A stretch of DNA of 64,000 bases from Porites lobata (Eukaryota; Cnidaria; Anthozoa; Scleractinia; Poritidae): the NCBI GenBank assembly GCA_942486035.1, contig CALNXK010000080.1:1930001-1994000 (forward strand), read 5' to 3'. Positions 22,062 through 33,404 of this stretch are shown piece by piece. The position numbers and the translations under genes were made by a program. A model generated the notes under the pieces. That model was not told where the DNA came from. It saw only the letters and a list, made by a program, of their open reading frames with translations, and did no database searches. Each line of letters opens with the position of its first letter. The stretch's first letter is position 1.

Positions 22062-23850
22062 AGTCAAGTATTTTATCAGTCAGAGGCACAGCTATTGAAG
22101 CAATTAGTCAATGAATACATGTAAGTCGCAATCAGTCAATCAACACATGTAAGTCACTGTCAAGTCCAGTATTACATCAGTCAGACACACAGCTGCTGCT
22201 GATGCAATCAGTCAATCAATAGATATAAGTCACTGTCAGTTAGTCTAGTATTACATCAGTCATAATACACTCAGCTACTGCTGAGGTAATCAGTCAATCA
22301 ATAGATATTAGTCACTATCAGTTAGTCTAGTATTACATCAGTCATAATACACTCAGCTACTGCTGAGGTAATCAGTCAATCAAAAGATATAAGTCACTGT
22401 CAGTTAGTCTAGTATTACATCAGTCATAATACACTCAGCTACTGCTGAGGTAATCAGTCAATCAACACATGTAAGTCACTGTTAGCCCAGTATTACATCA
22501 GTCAGACACACAGCTGCTGCTGAGGCAATCAGTCAATCAATACATGTAAGTCACAGTCAGTTAGTCCAGTATTACATCAGTCAGACACACAGCTGCTGCT
22601 GAGGCAATCAGTCAATCAATACATGTAAGTCACAGTCAGTTAGTCCAGTATTACATCAGTCAGACACACAGCTGCTGCTGATGCAATCAGTCAATCAATA
22701 CATGTAAGTCACTGTCAGTTAGTCCAGTATTACATCAGTCAAACACACAGCTACTGCTGAAGTAATCCGTCAATCAATACATGTAAGTCACGGTCAGTTA
22801 GTCCAGTATTATATCAGTGAGACACACAGCTGCTGCTGAGGTAATCAGTCAATCTGTACATGTAAGTCACTGTCAGTTAGTCCAGTATTACATCAGTCAG
22901 ACACTCAGCTACTGCTGAGGTAATCAGTCAATCAATACATGTAAGTCACTGTCAATTAGTCCAGTATTACATCAGTCAGACACTCAGCTACTGCTGAGGT
23001 AATCAGTCAATCAATACATGTCACTTTCAGTTAGTCCAGTATTACATCAGTCAAACACAGCTGATGCTGAAGCAATCAGTCAATCAATACATGTAAGTCG
23101 CAGTCAGTTAGTCCAGTATTACATCAGTGAAACACACAGCTGCTGCTGAGGTAATCAGTCAATCAATACATGTAAGTCACTGTCAGTTAGTCCAGTATTA
23201 TGTGAGTCAAACACACAGCTGATGCTGAAGCAATCAGTCAATCAATACATGTACAGTAAGTCACAGTCAGTTAGTCCAGTAATATATCAGTCAAACACAC
23301 AGCTACTGCTCAGGGCAGTCAGTCAGTGAATGCATGCAAGTCAGTGTCAGTTAGTCCAGTATTATATCAGTCAGACACACAGCTGCTGCTGAGGCAACTA
23401 GTAAATCAATACATGTAAGTCACTGTCAGTTAGGCCAGTAATATATCAGTCAAACACACAGCTACTGCTGAGGGCAGTCAGTCAGTGAATACATACAAGT
23501 CAGTGTCAGTTAGTCCAGTATCATATCAGTCAGACACACAGCTGCTGCTGATCCAATCAGTCAATCAATACATGTAAGGCACTGTCAGTTAGTCCAGTAT
23601 TACATCAGTCAAACACACAGCTGCTGCTGAGGCAATCCGTCAATCAATACATGTAGGTCATAGTAAGTCCAGTACTACTGGTGAGGCAATCAGTCAATCA
23701 ACACAGGTAAGTCAATGTCAGTAAGTCCAGTTATGTATTACATCAGTCAAACACACAGCTACTGCTGAGGCAATCAGTCATTTAATACATGTTATTCAGT
23801 TTCAGTCAGTCCAGCATTACACCAGTCATACACACAGCAACTCAATGAGT
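22062..23850 (+). repeat. Satellite array, 79-bp unit, ~22 copies
   Basis: The unit runs from AATCAGTCAATCAATACATG through TAAGTCACTGTCAGTTAGTC and CAGTATTACATCAGTCAGAC to ACACAGCTGCTGCTGAGGC. Two neighbouring units start at 22527 and 22606, exactly 79 bp apart. Units near the right end are shortened and more diverged. There are no unique spacers between units, so this is not a CRISPR-like arrangement. Confidence 0.92.
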
Positions 23851-24740
23851 TGGTCAGTCACTGCAGGTAAGTTAGAGTTGGTTTAGCAATATGTCAGTCA
23901 GACACAGCCAAACACTCACCAAGTCCACTAGTTAGTCTCCCACTGTGTCAATGGGTCCATCCAACAACATGTCAGTGAGATTTTTATGACAGTTTTACTG
24001 AGTGACCAGTATTTAAAAGATGGTCACTCAGTCAGATGGTCAGTCAACCGCAGTGTTACTCACAAAGACAAGCAGCTACTCATTTTGCCTTTTAACCATT
24101 GAGCCACATAATCAGTCTAGCAATAAGGTCAATCACTCTCACTGAAAGTTCCTGAGTCATTCAGATAGTCACTAAGTCAGTTCTCAGTTAACCAATGAGT
24201 AATTAATGATTCCATCAAGTCAGTCAGACAATTAACAGCTTCTGAGGCATTCAGCCACCCATCAAAACCCACAGCCAGGTGCAGCAAAAATGAATAACCA
24301 CTGAGCCAAAGAATCAGTATAGCAGTAATGTCAATCAGTTCTAAACATCCTGAGTCATTCAGACAGTCGCTAGGTCAGTTGATGTCAGTTAACAACTGAG
24401 TCAATAAATTATACATTTCATCAAGTCAGTCAGACATTTAACAGCTTCTGAGGCAGTTACATTATACCAGCCATTGAGAAACACAGTCAATCCAGCAAAA
24501 AAATTCTTCCTTTGCAATGAAGAGAACACCACATTGTCAATCTACCAATAATGTCAATAAGTTTGATAGTTCCTTATTCATTCAGACAGCAGCTATGTAC
24601 ATGTAGGTTGTCAGTCAATCATTGAGTCACTAAAACATTCCACCAAGTCAGTTAGACAATTAGCAGCTTCTGAGACAGTTAGCCAGCCATTAAGAAACAC
24701 TGAATCAGTCCAATAAAAATAATAATAATAATAATTTGCA
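23851..24740 (+). repeat. Degenerate CAGTCA-rich region with ~200-bp tandem repeat
   Basis: Three related blocks begin near 24103, 24303 and 24525. They share words such as CCTGAGTCATTCAGA, TCAAGTCAGTCAGACA and AACAGCTTCTGAGGCA. The first two are offset by exactly 200 bp. The array ends in an (AAT)n microsatellite at about 24716-24735. It looks like an older array derived from the same CAGTCA-rich stock as the 79-bp satellite. Confidence 0.7.
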
Positions 24741-25825
24741 TTTACAATGGTCAATAGATTATAATTTCCATCACTGAGCACGCCTCAGTTTATTAATTGG
24801 TCCATCACCTGGGTTCAATTTAAAGGTTGCTGTGAACGTTATTCTGTCAGACAGGCAATAATTTCTTGACCTCAAAACCATTCAATCAGTTTTACTCAGT
24901 AAGAATGAATTTAAAGGGTAGCATGTACTGTAGATTGCATATCCATACTAGCACCAGTTTGGTCATAATGATTATGTTCAGCAGAACTTGGCTTTGATTA
25001 AATAAAAAAAACTGTGACACGGTTGAACAAAGTAGATTAATGCTTATCCAGGAGAAAACTAGCAGCAACCATGGAGATTTTTGCACTAGCTATCACTTCA
25101 CCAACAATTGTACATCACCTGGAATTTAGTAATCTAAATATTAATGTGAAATAGAGGTGTTTCTGCTGCACTGATAGTGCAATTTTGTGCTAATATGTCT
25201 ATAAATTTAGTGGAAACAGGAAGAAGGACAGAATGAACTTATTTAGTTCCTCTTATTTAAGTGCCAAATTTAATCAGATTAAGTCACTGTTATTCATGAT
25301 CAATGGCTTGGGTTGAAATGCTAGTTGCCAGCTGAATTGCCAACAGTACAGACTGCTGAGTCCTGACTGTTAAGGAAAACACTCCACATGATGATCATAA
25401 TCTTCAACCTTTTTGCTTTGGAACTTTTGTATAATGATCTCCAATCCCGGGTTCAAATAATTTGAATTACCATAAGTCAAATCAAAATGTGGTACAAAAT
25501 TAATGTTGAGCAATCAAGTTGTAATAATCATTTTGATCTATTGTTTAGCATGGAATTATCTTTTTTGAATTTTGATTTGCTTGCAAAAAGTGAATTAATT
25601 TGCCTGGTTTATTGGAAACAGAAAAATTGATGAACTTCTACATGTAGTTCCAGTCGCTGTGGTACACTTGATGGTGAAATAATAAAATAATTATTGTAAA
25701 AAGAAAGAACTAGGTACAGCTTTCCCTGGATTAGCTTAATGATACTTTGCCCAAACACAGGTTACAGTCCCATTTATCTGGTTCACTCAAGAGCTGGATT
25801 ACAAAGTAAAATGTACAGCACTTAC
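24741..25825. other. No gene recognised
   Basis: AT-rich. If the exon at 25826-25895 belongs to a minus-strand gene, this stretch would be intron or downstream sequence. No further exon could be picked out. Confidence 0.35.
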
Positions 25826-25895
25826 AGTACTGAAGATAAGCTGTAACTAAATTTGGGCTGCTCATGAAGTCTTGATACATTCTGGGGCATCTGAT
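25826..25895 (-). CDS. Candidate exon copy A of an unidentified minus-strand gene
   Basis: On the minus strand a pyrimidine-rich acceptor (CTTTTCTTTCCAG) is followed by a 70-nt exon, then a GTAAGT donor. Only the frame starting with the first base is open. It begins IRCPRMYQDF and ends LVTAYLQY. It is the most diverged of five related exons and one codon longer than the others (67 nt). The frame also happens to continue past the donor to 25731. The domain is not recognised. An alternative is an exon-derived dispersed repeat, since part of its flank recurs at 18.7 kb. Confidence 0.5.
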
Positions 25896-26061
25896 CTGGA
25901 AAGAAAAGTTGAAAATAATTATGTTACAGCTCATTAATTAATTTTACTGATTATTAATGTCCAAAACAGACCTAATTCGAGCATATATAATTATTAGCAG
26001 CCACATTTGAATATGGCATCTTGGCCTGATTAATGGAGCACACTCCTGTTCAGCCATAAGA

Positions 26062-26766
26062 GGGAGCTTTAGCATTGACGACGGCAACGGCAATGGCAGC
26101 GAAAATGTCACACTATTTTAAAATCGGGGTTCATACTGGATTTGGATCCAAAAATCAAGAGTTTTTCCAGACTTTTTACCAAAACAACAGTTTTATTCCA
26201 GACTCAAGGTTAACAAAATAGGTGATCGATAGAGACCTTAAAAAAGGCAGGAACAAAGCCTTTTTCACGATGGGCTGCAAACTTAGCTGCAATATTGAAA
26301 AAGATTTCACCAAAACAAAACAAATAATTTCACTTAAAAGCACCTGTTGTAGCTTAGCTTAAAGAAATAAAATAAAACAAGATAAGAAAAAAAACTCTTA
26401 CATGACTTTATTCCATTTTTCCAGACTTTTTCCAGGGCTGGAAAATTGCTCAGCAAATTTCAAGACTTTTTCAATAATTCAAGAATCTATACGAACCATA
26501 AAAATGACTTTGCATTTTTCAAACTCTGACACATTTATTCATTTTCGATGAGAAGGTCAAATGTAGGTGAATTTCCCTGGAGTTGATTTCTTGGGGACAA
26601 TACTCAGAAAGAAACATTTGTTGTTGCTTATTTATTTCCTCCATAACACATGAAATTAGGCATTTTCAGAGAGAGACTATGTCTTATCAAAACAGTGTAC
26701 ATAACAAAACCTATTGCTTTTTTGACCTTCTCAAAGCCGTGGTTGTCTTCATTGCTAAAGCTCCCT
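26062..26766. mobile_element. MITE copy 1, GGGAGCTTTAGCA ends
   Basis: The left end AGGGAGCTTTAGCATTGACG and the right end CATTGCTAAAGCTCCCT form an inverted repeat that continues imperfectly for about 30 bp. The interior has no domain and repeats phrases such as CCAGACTTTTTCCAGGGC. It is one of three copies alternating with the exon copies in this region. Confidence 0.7.
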
Positions 26767-26909
26767 AATTACTGGAAAATAAGTGTCCCTTTTCTTTTCT
26801 AAAGGCATATCTCAAGCTTGTATATCAGGGAGGTTTCTCCTTCAAAGATGTTCAATATAACTGTAACAAAAATCAGAAACTTTGAAAAAGTAAAATGTAC
26901 TGCACTTAC

Positions 26910-26976
26910 AGTATTGAAGATTATCTCTAACTAAATCCAGGCTGCTTAAGTCTTGATCCAATCTGGGGCATCTGAT
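26910..26976 (-). CDS. Candidate exon copy B
   Basis: A 67-nt minus-strand exon with acceptor CTTTCCAG and donor GTAAGTGCAG. The open frame begins IRCPRLDQDL and ends LDLVRDNLQY, leaving one base of the next codon (phase 0 in, phase 1 out). The other two frames contain stops in this family. About 200 bp of upstream and 90 bp of downstream flank are shared with copies C and D. Confidence 0.55.
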
Positions 26977-27392
26977 CTGGAAAGAAAAGTTGAAAATGTA
27001 CTTCAGCTCATTAATTCATATGATCATTAAATGACTAAAATAATAACAATTTCCAGAACAGACCAATTAATTCTAGTAAACCATACTAGCATAAATAATT
27101 ACTAGCAGCCACATTTGAATAAGCACCTTGGCCTGATTACTATAAATGATCTGACAAGCACCTGGTGCATTTATTTAATTTGAGGGGCGTATAATATAAG
27201 ATGAGCATTAGAAAGAGAGAGGCATTCAATACCATAACTAGTGATATGTGTTTCCTGGGTAGAGAAACACATATCACTAAGGATGTGTGTTCCTGGTAGG
27301 GGAAATACCATTATATAGTTTATTAGCGGCCACATTTGAATATAGCATCTTGATGATCTGATTAAGGGAGAACACTCCCGTTCAGCCATAAG

Positions 27393-28041
27393 AGGGAGCT
27401 TTAGCATCGACAACGGCAACGGCAATGGCAGCGAAAACGTCACATTATTTTAAAATCAGGGTTCATACTGGATTTGGATCCAAAAATCAAGACTTTTTCC
27501 AGACTTTTTTCCAAAACAGCAGATTTTTTTACCAGACTAAACGTTATCAAAATAGGTGATCGATAGAGACCTTAAAAAAGGCAGGAACAAAGCTTTTTTC
27601 ATGATGGGCTGCAAACTTAGCTGCAATATTGAAAAAAGATTTCACTTAAAAGCACCTGTTGTAGCTTAGCTTAAAGATATAAAATAAAACAGGATAAGAA
27701 AAAAAACTCTTACATGACTTTATTCCATTTTTCCAGACTTTTTCCAGGGCTGGAAAATTGCTCAGCAAATTTCAAGACTTTTTCAATAATTCAAGAATCT
27801 ATACCAACCCTAAAAATGACTTTGCATTTTTTCAAACTTTGGCACAGGTGAATTTCCCTGGAGTTGATTTCTTGGGGACAGTACTCAGAAAGAAAAATCT
27901 GTTGTTGCTTATTTATTTCCTCAATAACACATGAAATCAGGCATTTTCAGAGAGAGACTTATCAAAACAGTGTACACAACAAAACCTGTTGCTTTTTTGA
28001 CGTTCTCAAAGCCGTGGTTGTCTTCATTGCTAAAGCTCCCT
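27393..28041. mobile_element. MITE copy 2, GGGAGCTTTAGCA ends
   Basis: Same termini and interior as copy 1 (26062-26766), with small deletions. It lies at the same position relative to its exon, so it was duplicated together with the unit. Confidence 0.7.
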
Positions 28042-28188
28042 AATTACTGGAAAATAAGTGTCCCTTTCTTTTCTCAAGCCAAGGCATATCTCAAGCTTGT
28101 ATATCAGGGAGGTTTCTCCTTCAAAGATGTTCAATATAACTGTAACAAAAATCAGAAACTTTGAAAAAGTAAAATGTACTGCACTTAC

Positions 28189-28255
28189 CATACTGAAGAT
28201 AATCTCTAACTAAATCCAGGCTGCTAAAGTCTTGATCCAATCTGGGGCATCTGAT
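28189..28255 (-). CDS. Candidate exon copy C
   Basis: A 67-nt minus-strand exon with the same acceptor and a G|GTAAGT donor. The frame begins IRCPRLDQDF and ends LDLVRDYLQY. It differs from copy B at only a few bases, and both splice sites are intact. Upstream (higher coordinates) is an intron-like segment shared with B and D. Confidence 0.55.
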
Positions 28256-28655
28256 CTGGAAAGAAAAGTTGAAAATCCACGTCAGATCATTAATTGACTA
28301 AAATAATAACAATTTCCAGAACAGACCAATTAATTCTAGTAAACCATACTAGCATAAATAATTATTAGCAGCCACATTTGAATAAGCACCTTGGCCTGAT
28401 TACTATAAATGATCTGACAAGCGCCTGGTGCATTTATTTAATTTGAGGGGCGTATAATATAAGATGAGCATTAGAAAGAGAGAGGCATTCAATACCATAA
28501 CTAGTGATATGTGTTTCCTGGGTAGAGAAACACATATCACTAAGGATGTGTGTTCCTGGTAGGGGAAATACCATTATATAGTTTATTAGCAGCCACATTT
28601 GAATATAGCATCTTGATGATCTGATTAAGGGAGAACACTCCTGTTCAGCCATAAG

Positions 28656-31232
28656 AGGGAGCTTTAGCATTGATGACGGCAACAGCAGCGAAAATCTCAT
28701 AATGTTGTCAAAGGACCAATCTGCACACTCCCCTGGCAGCCACTTGATCAACTTATGTGCAAATAGCTGTAAATTCATCAACCATGGCAGGGGTTTCAAT
28801 AAAAATTGGAGTAGCCAGCAGGTTTGAATAGAGTAACCGACTGTATCAACAAGTCCCCGTTTTTTAGGGGGGGAAGGGGGTGTGGGAGAGTTCTGCCCCA
28901 AAAAACTTTGAAATTCCAAAGCCCTTAAATGCAATTTTAAGCATTCTGGGCACTAAATTTGAGGACGAAAGAGTGTGTTTTTCATTGAAGAAAATGTAGC
29001 TTTCAATTTATCAGTCACACAATCAATTCCTAGAGGCAATGGACAAATGATGAAAATGAAATTAAGTACCTTACCATGTAAACAAATTCTGCGTAAACCT
29101 ATAAAGAAACTTGTGAAAAAATGACTGAAACACAGCGTTCACAAGACTAAAGCATAGCGTAAAGCCAGTGAGCCTTTATGAAAACACATCAAAATTACGT
29201 CTTCATTCAGATGTTACGATAATTATATTTTTTGTTTACAACGTTATTCAAACTAGTTGCTTCTTCTTTCTGGAAAAAAAGTAGCTGACCTTTAAGAGCA
29301 AAGTAGACAACGCGCTTCGTCAGCATTCAGTGCTTATTGAAACCCCTGCATGGAATAAAACCTTCGGGCCAACAATAAATAGTGTTGGCATAATCTACTA
29401 ATTTTTTCTGTGATTTTAGTACTCCTACATCCTACTTCAGGTTACTCTGAAATACACTTCTACTTTGAAATACACTCTCAAAAGGCTGAGATACATGTGA
29501 GTAAGATTGTTAACTGATGGAATTAATAATAAATTGGAAAAAAGTAATTTAATTAATAAGCATGTACTGAACCGTGAACCTGAACAAAGCTTTTTTCATG
29601 ATGCGCTGCAAACGTAGGGGCAAGATTAAAGAAGATTTGCATGAAACAAATTTCACTTATAAAGCACTTGTTGTATATGTAGCTTACATGGGCCTTTGTT
29701 CGTTCTGCTCTACATCAATGAAATAATCAACACATCAACAATATTACAATAATACTGATATTATTTGCCGATAATATAAACATTTTTCTCTCTCTTAAGG
29801 ATAAAGATTGCTTGACTAAAATACTGAATGCTGAGCTAAATAAGTTGTCAATTTGGTTTAGAGTTAACAGGCTGTCATTAAACTTGAAAAAAAAAGACAC
29901 ATTTATTGTATTTAAACCATGCCAAAAGCGTACAAATCAAACAATTCAACTTTGAACAAATGGCTAAAAAATTGATCAGGTAAAAGAAACAGTTTTCTTG
30001 GGAGTAATCATAGATGAAAATTTAAATTGGAAATCTGAAACCTCACATGTCGCCAATAAAGTTTCTAAATGTATAGGAATTTTTCTTAAAAATCCACTTT
30101 CTATTTATCTACAAAACTTTTATCAACATTATATTTTTCTCCAGTTTATCCATATGCTTTTTTACTGCAATTTAGTTTGGGCCTCTGCTTACAGAACTAA
30201 CCTTATTTATCTTGAGATTTTACGGAAACAAGTGATCAGAACTGTAGCTAAAACTCCTTTTGATGCACATACTGATCCAATCTTTCAAAATCTTGGTATC
30301 TTAAAATTTCATGATAATACTTAGTACAACTAGGCTTGTTCATGTACTCCTACCAAAACCATACTCTACCTTTAAAATTTCATTGTAAATTTACCTTACA
30401 AAGTCAAATTAATTCATATAATACAAGAAACTCTTGTAAATTTCATCTGCCTTTCTGTCGTACTCAAATCAAACACGGTATTTTATCAAGGACCTAAATT
30501 TTATAACACCTTAAACACCAACATCAACAACTTCTCTCCCCTTCTTCCTTTAAAAGAGCACTTAAGTCATTTATTTGTAATAATTATAAGTATACTCTCA
30601 CAAAAAGTCTTCGTTGAGAAAAAGCTGTTTAATATTCAACATTTCTTAACTTCCTTAACATTGACTGTTATTTTCATTTTGCCTCTAATAATATTTTGTA
30701 TCCGTCACCATAATTTTTATACCATCTTAGAAAAATTATAACTGAGGAGGCCTAATTAACATAAGCTTTATAGTTTCCTTTAGGTATCCTTGCCATTTCT
30801 TCTTACTTTTCTGTATCTTTTTGTAATTGTAATCGTGTTATGCGTGGCAAATAAAATACAAGACAAATACAAATAAAAAATCAAGACTTAATACCATCTT
30901 TCCAGACCTTATCTCCATTTTCCAGGCTTTTTCCAGGTCTGAAAAATTGCTGGGCAAATTTCAAGACTTTTTCAAGAATAAAAGACTCTATAGGAACCCG
31001 AACATGAATTACCATTTTCTCAAACTTTGGCGCATTTATTTCTTTTGATGAGAATGCCAAATGTAGGTGAATTTTCCTGGAGTTGATTTCTTGGGGACAG
31101 TACTCAGAAAGGAAAATTGTTGTTCCTTACTTATGTCCTCCATAACACATGAAACTAGGCATTTTCATAGTCATGGAGTGACTTACCAAAACATTCTCAT
31201 TGCTGTTGTCGCCATTGTTTGTAAAGCTCCCT
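28656..31232. mobile_element. MITE copy 3, interrupted by a LINE
   Basis: The left end AGGGAGCTTTAGCATTGATG and right end TTGTTTGTAAAGCTCCCT match copies 1 and 2. Interior pieces recognised from those copies lie on both sides of the LINE fragment at 29686-30880. About 0.9 kb of extra, unrecognised sequence lies at 28700-29580. Confidence 0.55.
29686..30880 (+). pseudogene. LINE reverse transcriptase fragment with 3' end
   Basis: The translated pieces follow the usual order of a LINE reverse transcriptase. GPLFVLLYINEI lies near 29688. Next comes LFADNINIFLSL, where the catalytic FADD-type motif has become FADN. Then come an SLNLKK-type segment and VFLGVIIDENLNWKS through VIRTVAKTPFDAHTDPIF up to 30324. 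Frameshifts and stops separate the pieces, and the second catalytic Asp is lost, so it is inactive. It ends in AATAAAATACAAGACAAATACAA. It sits inside MITE copy 3 and so arrived after it. Confidence 0.8.
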
Positions 31233-31354
31233 AATTCCCTCTCTTTCTGAAGGCATACAGCTGTTTCTATAGCTTGCATGTCAGGGACGTTTATCAAAGA
31301 TGATCAATATAACCGTAAAAAAAAAAAGAAAGAAGTAAAATGTATTGCACTTAC

Positions 31355-31421
31355 CATACTGAAGATAATCTCTAACTAAATCCAGGCTGCTAAAGTCTTG
31401 ATCCAATCTGGAGCATCTGAT
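31355..31421 (-). CDS. Candidate exon copy D
   Basis: A 67-nt minus-strand exon with acceptor CTTTCCAG and donor G|GTAAGT. The frame begins IRCSRLDQDF and ends LDLVRDYLQY. It is nearly identical to copy C, with a Pro to Ser change shared with the distant copy E. The flanks match B and C for about 250 bp on the upstream side. Confidence 0.55.
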
Positions 31422-31797
31422 CTGGAAAGAAAAGTTGAAAATCGACATCAGATCATTAATTCACTGATCATTAATTGACAAAAATAAGAACAATTTCCAG
31501 AACAGACCAATTAATTCTAGTAAACCATACTTGCATAAATAACTGTTAGCAGCCACATTTGAATAAGCACCTTGGCCTGATTACTATAAATGATCTGACA
31601 AGTGCCTGGTGCATTTATTTAATTTGAGGGGCGTATAATATAAGATGAGCATTAGAAAGAGAGAGGCATTCAATACCATAACTAACCAGCTCAACAAAAC
31701 TCATATGCCTTTAATTTCTCAAAAATATCACTTAATACAATGAGGCCCTCTAGAGATTCGCTTTTTCAAAATCTCAACGTCATATCAATGTCAGCAT

Positions 31798-32562
31798 CGA
31801 GAGTGGTATGTGTTTCCTAGATAGGTGAACAAATATCACTAGTAATGTTTGTTTCCCGGATAGGGGAACACTAAGAATATGTGTTCCTGGGTAGGGGAAA
31901 CACATTTCACTAGGGATATGTGTTTTCCTAACCAGGAAACACACCACTAGTGATACGTGTTTCATGGGTGGGGGGACATATATCACAAGGGCTAGGGATA
32001 CGTGTTTCTTGGGTAGGAGAACTCATATCACTAGGGATATGTGTTTCTGCGTAGGGAACACATTTCACCAGGGATATGTGTTTCCCAGTTGAATATGTGT
32101 TTTTCCAGTGGAACATATCACTAGGGATATGTGTTTCTTGGGTAGGGGAACACATTTCACTAGTGGAATGTGTTTCCTGGGTAGGGGAACATATATCACA
32201 AGTGATATGTGTATTCCAGGTAGATTAGGAAGAAATATCACTAAGAATTGTTCCTAAGTAGGGAAAACACATTCCACTAAAGATAATCTGTTAGGGGGAA
32301 CACATATCTTATGGGGGAACACATATTACTGTGAAATCACAGTGATATGTTCCCCCATGATATGTGTTCCTCCAATCACATATACCTAGTGAAATGTGTT
32401 TCCTCTAGTTTATGTGTTCCCCTACCCGAGAAACACATATCACTAGGGATATATGTTCGCACGGAGGGGAATTACACATATCACTACTAATATGTGTTCC
32501 CCTATGAAAGAACACATAATATTTCTAATGATATGTGCTCGCCAGGATACACATATCCCTAG
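31798..32562. repeat. Palindromic minisatellite, CACATATCACTAGGGATATGTG type
   Basis: Arms such as ATATGTGTTTCCTGGGTAGG and GGGAACACATATCACTAG alternate on both strands, so each unit is nearly self-complementary around CACTAGTG/CACTAGGG. The unit length is irregular (about 35-50 bp). Related pieces are at 27230-27310, 28495-28570, 47767-48187 and 48605-49050. Confidence 0.8.
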
Positions 32563-32564
32563 TG

Positions 32565-33185
32565 TCACTGTGGTCACTGTTGTTCCTGTTATCAGTTTTG
32601 ACACTGTTGCCCCTGTTCTCTCTGTTGTGACTATTTCCCGGTTGTGTCCCTGTTGTCCGTGTCGTCCCCGTTGTGTCTGCTGTTCCTGTTCTCACTGTTT
32701 TTACCGTTGTCCTTGTAGTCCCTCTTGTCCCTGTTGTTGTCCCTGTTATCCTCACTGTAACTGGTGTCCCTAATGTGACTGTTGCCTCCACTATTTCTGT
32801 CGTTCCTGTTGTCCCTGTTGTCTCTGTTGTTGTCACTTTTGCCGCTGTTGTCAATGTTGTCGCTGCTGTCACTGTTGTCCCTGTTGTCACTGTTGTCGCT
32901 GTTCTCACTGTTGTCAATAATATCGCTGTTGTCACTGCTGTCACTATTGTCCCTCTAATCACTGTTGTCGCTCTGGTCAAGGTCATCACTGTTATCTCTA
33001 TTCTCACTGTTGTCGTTGTTCTCACTGTCGTCACTGTCCTAACTCTACTCCCTGTTGTTACTGTTGTCGCTATTCTCACTGTTGTCCCTCTTGCCACTGT
33101 TCTCACTGTCGTCCCTCTTTTCATTGTTTCTGGCTATTGTCGATGTTGTCACTCTTGTCCCTGTTATCACTGTTGACCTTGTCAA
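32565..33185 (-). repeat. 9-bp minisatellite (CTGTTGTCA), inverted relative to 42-45.5 kb
   Basis: About 68 degenerate copies of CTGTTGTCA/CTGTTGTCC. The unit is the reverse complement of TGACAACAG, which builds the 3.5-kb array at 41975-45515. A period divisible by three keeps frames open on both strands (199 and 167 codons), with valine/threonine-rich nonsense translations. Confidence 0.85.
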
Positions 33186-33404
33186 TAGGATTACGGAAAA
33201 TCTTTATGGATTATTTCTTCTTCCAAGCTGACCAATGGGATTGTACAAAATCTTTATCAATTTTCAATCGATTTGCTTCCTCTGAACAACGTTTCAGAAC
33301 GTGCCAAATTTGTCGCTTGTCAGTTTCCCACTCAAAGGTTAGGACGGCTTGTTAACCAGCGAAATCCTTCGGGATACTGGCAAGTCATGGGAAGGAACTG
33401 AGCA
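33186..33404. other. No gene recognised
   Basis: Short spacer after the minisatellite with no supported feature. Confidence 0.3.

Larger units (their letters stand above)
26767..31690. repeat. Tandem array of exon-plus-MITE units (B, C and partial D)
   Basis: The block from 26767 (AATTACTGGAAAATAAGTGT) to 28041 repeats from 28042. It carries exon, intron flank, a GAGGGGCGTATAATATAAGA segment, a small palindromic ATATGTGTTTCCTGGGTAG piece and the MITE. A third, partial unit starts near 31233. Unit B is about 1.27 kb. Unit C is lengthened by a LINE insertion and other sequence. Confidence 0.75.

Noticed and set aside
22062..23850. CRISPR-like array (regular repeats)
   Set aside because: The 79-bp units follow each other with no unique spacers, and the context is clearly eukaryotic. 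It is a satellite.
27171..28934. Minus-strand ORFs of 90 and 166 codons shared by units B and C
   Set aside because: They run across MITE termini and the palindromic minisatellite and are shared only because the unit is duplicated.
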